Source of the DNA: Microthrixaceae bacterium
Lineage (GTDB): Bacteria > Actinomycetota > Acidimicrobiia > Acidimicrobiales > Acidimicrobilacustridaceae
DNA: 6,500 nt
Direction of reading: 5' to 3'
Assembly (NCBI GenBank): GCA_023264915.1
Contig: JAHFUU010000156.1
Span: 1 to 6,500 of the forward strand
Part shown: piece after piece, positions 5,740-6,500 of the stretch
Layout: every line of letters begins with the position of its first letter
How positions within the stretch are numbered: the stretch's first letter is position 1
The notes under the pieces: generated by a model
What the model was told of the DNA's origin: nothing
What the model saw: only the letters and a program-made list of their open reading frames with translations
The model's database searches: none
Translations under genes and position numbers: made by a program

Positions 5740-6500
5740 TCAGGAGCTGCCCTGGTCCATCTGCTTGGGGCTCGCTTCGGGCGCGGTCGTGTCGGCGCTG
5801 TCAGCTCGTGCCCGACCCAAGGAGTTGAGCAGGAGACGCGCCTGGCCCTCGATTCCCGGGGACCGGTGCTGCTCGCCGGCCGCACGGGCCTGGGTGGCCA
5901 GCTCGATGGCTCTGGTCGTGTCACCGGTGGCAGAGCAGAACCTGGCCCACTCCATCTGTGTATCGGCCGCAAGCAGTGGAGCCGGTGTGCGCTCGTGCAC
6001 CCTGACGGCCAGCTCGAACCAGTTGTGGGCTGCCTCGTCCCTGCCCTGCACGGCTGCGAGCATCGCCAGGTGATGCGCCCCGCAGTGCAGCATCGTCGCT
6101 CCCCTCGGGAGCTGCTCGGCATGAGGTGCGAGCCACCCCTCGAAGAGTCGGGCACCCTGCTCGTCAGCGAACAACGCTGCCAGCAGCGCCAGGTTCGATG
6201 CACAGACGCCGTGGAAGCGGGGGAGCGGACCAAGAGCACCAGCGCCGCGTTGGACGACAGATCGGTAGCGCTCCTCGGCCTCGGTGATCCGGCCTGACTC
6301 GGCGAGCACGACGATCGCGGTGCATCCGAGCCAGTCGGTGGGTCTTTCGGCCAGCTGATCGGCGATGTCGTCGGCGTCTGCCGTCCGGCCCTGCTGCAGC
6401 CGAAGCGCATGCCAGAACCTGAGACGCTCGGCTTGATCATCGACTCCCATCACGGCCGCAAGGTGATCGCGCTGCTCAGCGGCCCGATCCGCGTCGGAGA
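5740..6500 (-). CDS. C-terminal fragment of a TPR-like helical-repeat protein
   Basis: The frame stays open to the window edge, so the gene continues upstream (to the right); 252 C-terminal residues are visible. A GTG/ATG pair near 6448-6453 is in frame, but the reading frame runs on through it (SDADRAAEQRDHLAA), so it is not taken as the start. The protein is Ala/Leu/Arg-rich with antiparallel-helix units showing the TPR-like 'A..G...eA...' pattern: around 58-84 (VLAESGRITEAEERYRS), 141-170 (AMLAAVQGRDEAAHNWFELA) and 181-210 (CSATGDTTRAIELATQARA). A disordered acidic tail closes the protein after about residue 228. In actinobacteria such C-terminal repeats commonly belong to large STAND-type ATPases, adenylate-cyclase fusions or LuxR/BTAD-type regulators. 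No DNA-binding helix-turn-helix is present at this C-terminus. The N-terminal domains, and so the function, cannot be told from here. It converges on the transporter gene. Confidence 0.75.
   Translation of the reverse strand, partial: SDADRAAEQRDHLAAVMGVDDQAERLRFWHALRLQQGRTADADDIADQLAERPTDWLGCTAIVVLAESGRITEAEERYRSVVQRGAGALGPLPRFHGVCASNLALLAALFADEQGARLFEGWLAPHAEQLPRGATMLHCGAHHLAMLAAVQGRDEAAHNWFELAVRVHERTPAPLLAADTQMEWARFCSATGDTTRAIELATQARAAGEQHRSPGIEGQARLLLNSLGRARADSADTTAPEASPKQMDQGSS

Noticed and set aside
5541..6440. 299-codon minus-strand open frame overlapping the TPR-like gene and the transporter end
   Set aside because: It is Ser/Pro/Arg-rich and in a different frame from the helical-repeat protein, which has the coherent Ala/Leu/Glu pattern of a real protein and extends past the window edge.

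Overview
The window is GC-rich chromosomal DNA from an actinobacterium. Three things point there: a DnaK N-terminus preceded by a HAIR-like (HspR-type) heat-shock operator, a GC-rich hairpin terminator without a U-tract, and a divergent pair of RCK/TrkA-type proteins beside a large APC-superfamily transporter. That last arrangement matches, from memory, the ceoB-ceoC/Rv2690c region of mycobacteria and equivalents in streptomycetes. A deep-branching actinobacterial class such as Acidimicrobiia is possible but cannot be shown from 6.5 kb. All genes look chromosomal; I see no mobile elements, CRISPR arrays, tRNAs or rRNAs.

Layout from left to right. Positions 1-156 (minus) hold the first 52 codons of dnaK, preceded by a leader of about 200 nt and a promoter at 361-389 that overlaps a HAIR-like operator. 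Positions 540-1367 (minus) hold a cofactor-dependent phosphoglycerate mutase, gpmA, with an unusual C-terminal tail and a strong GC-rich terminator at 494-516. Positions 1455-2123 and 2123-2788 (minus) hold two one-base-overlapping RCK (TrkA-N/TrkA-C) proteins, ceoC-like and ceoB-like. Positions 2789-3235 are a divergent intergenic region with no convincing gene but several stem-loops, one of them very strong. Positions 3236-5617 (plus) encode a KimA-like potassium/APC transporter with a universal-stress-like cytosolic domain and an extra C-terminal OB-fold domain. A 30-bp tandem duplication straddles its stop codon. Positions 5740-6500 (minus) hold the C-terminal 252 residues of a TPR-like helical-repeat protein that continues past the window.

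Functionally, the centre of the window looks like a potassium-homeostasis locus: two nucleotide-sensing RCK subunits transcribed away from a proton-coupled-type K+ importer. The most unusual point is that an OB-fold domain, which I recall as a separate small gene of the same neighbourhood in other actinobacteria, is here fused to the transporter itself. gpmA lies 87 bp downstream of the RCK pair on the same strand and may be cotranscribed with it. dnaK has its own stress-type promoter.
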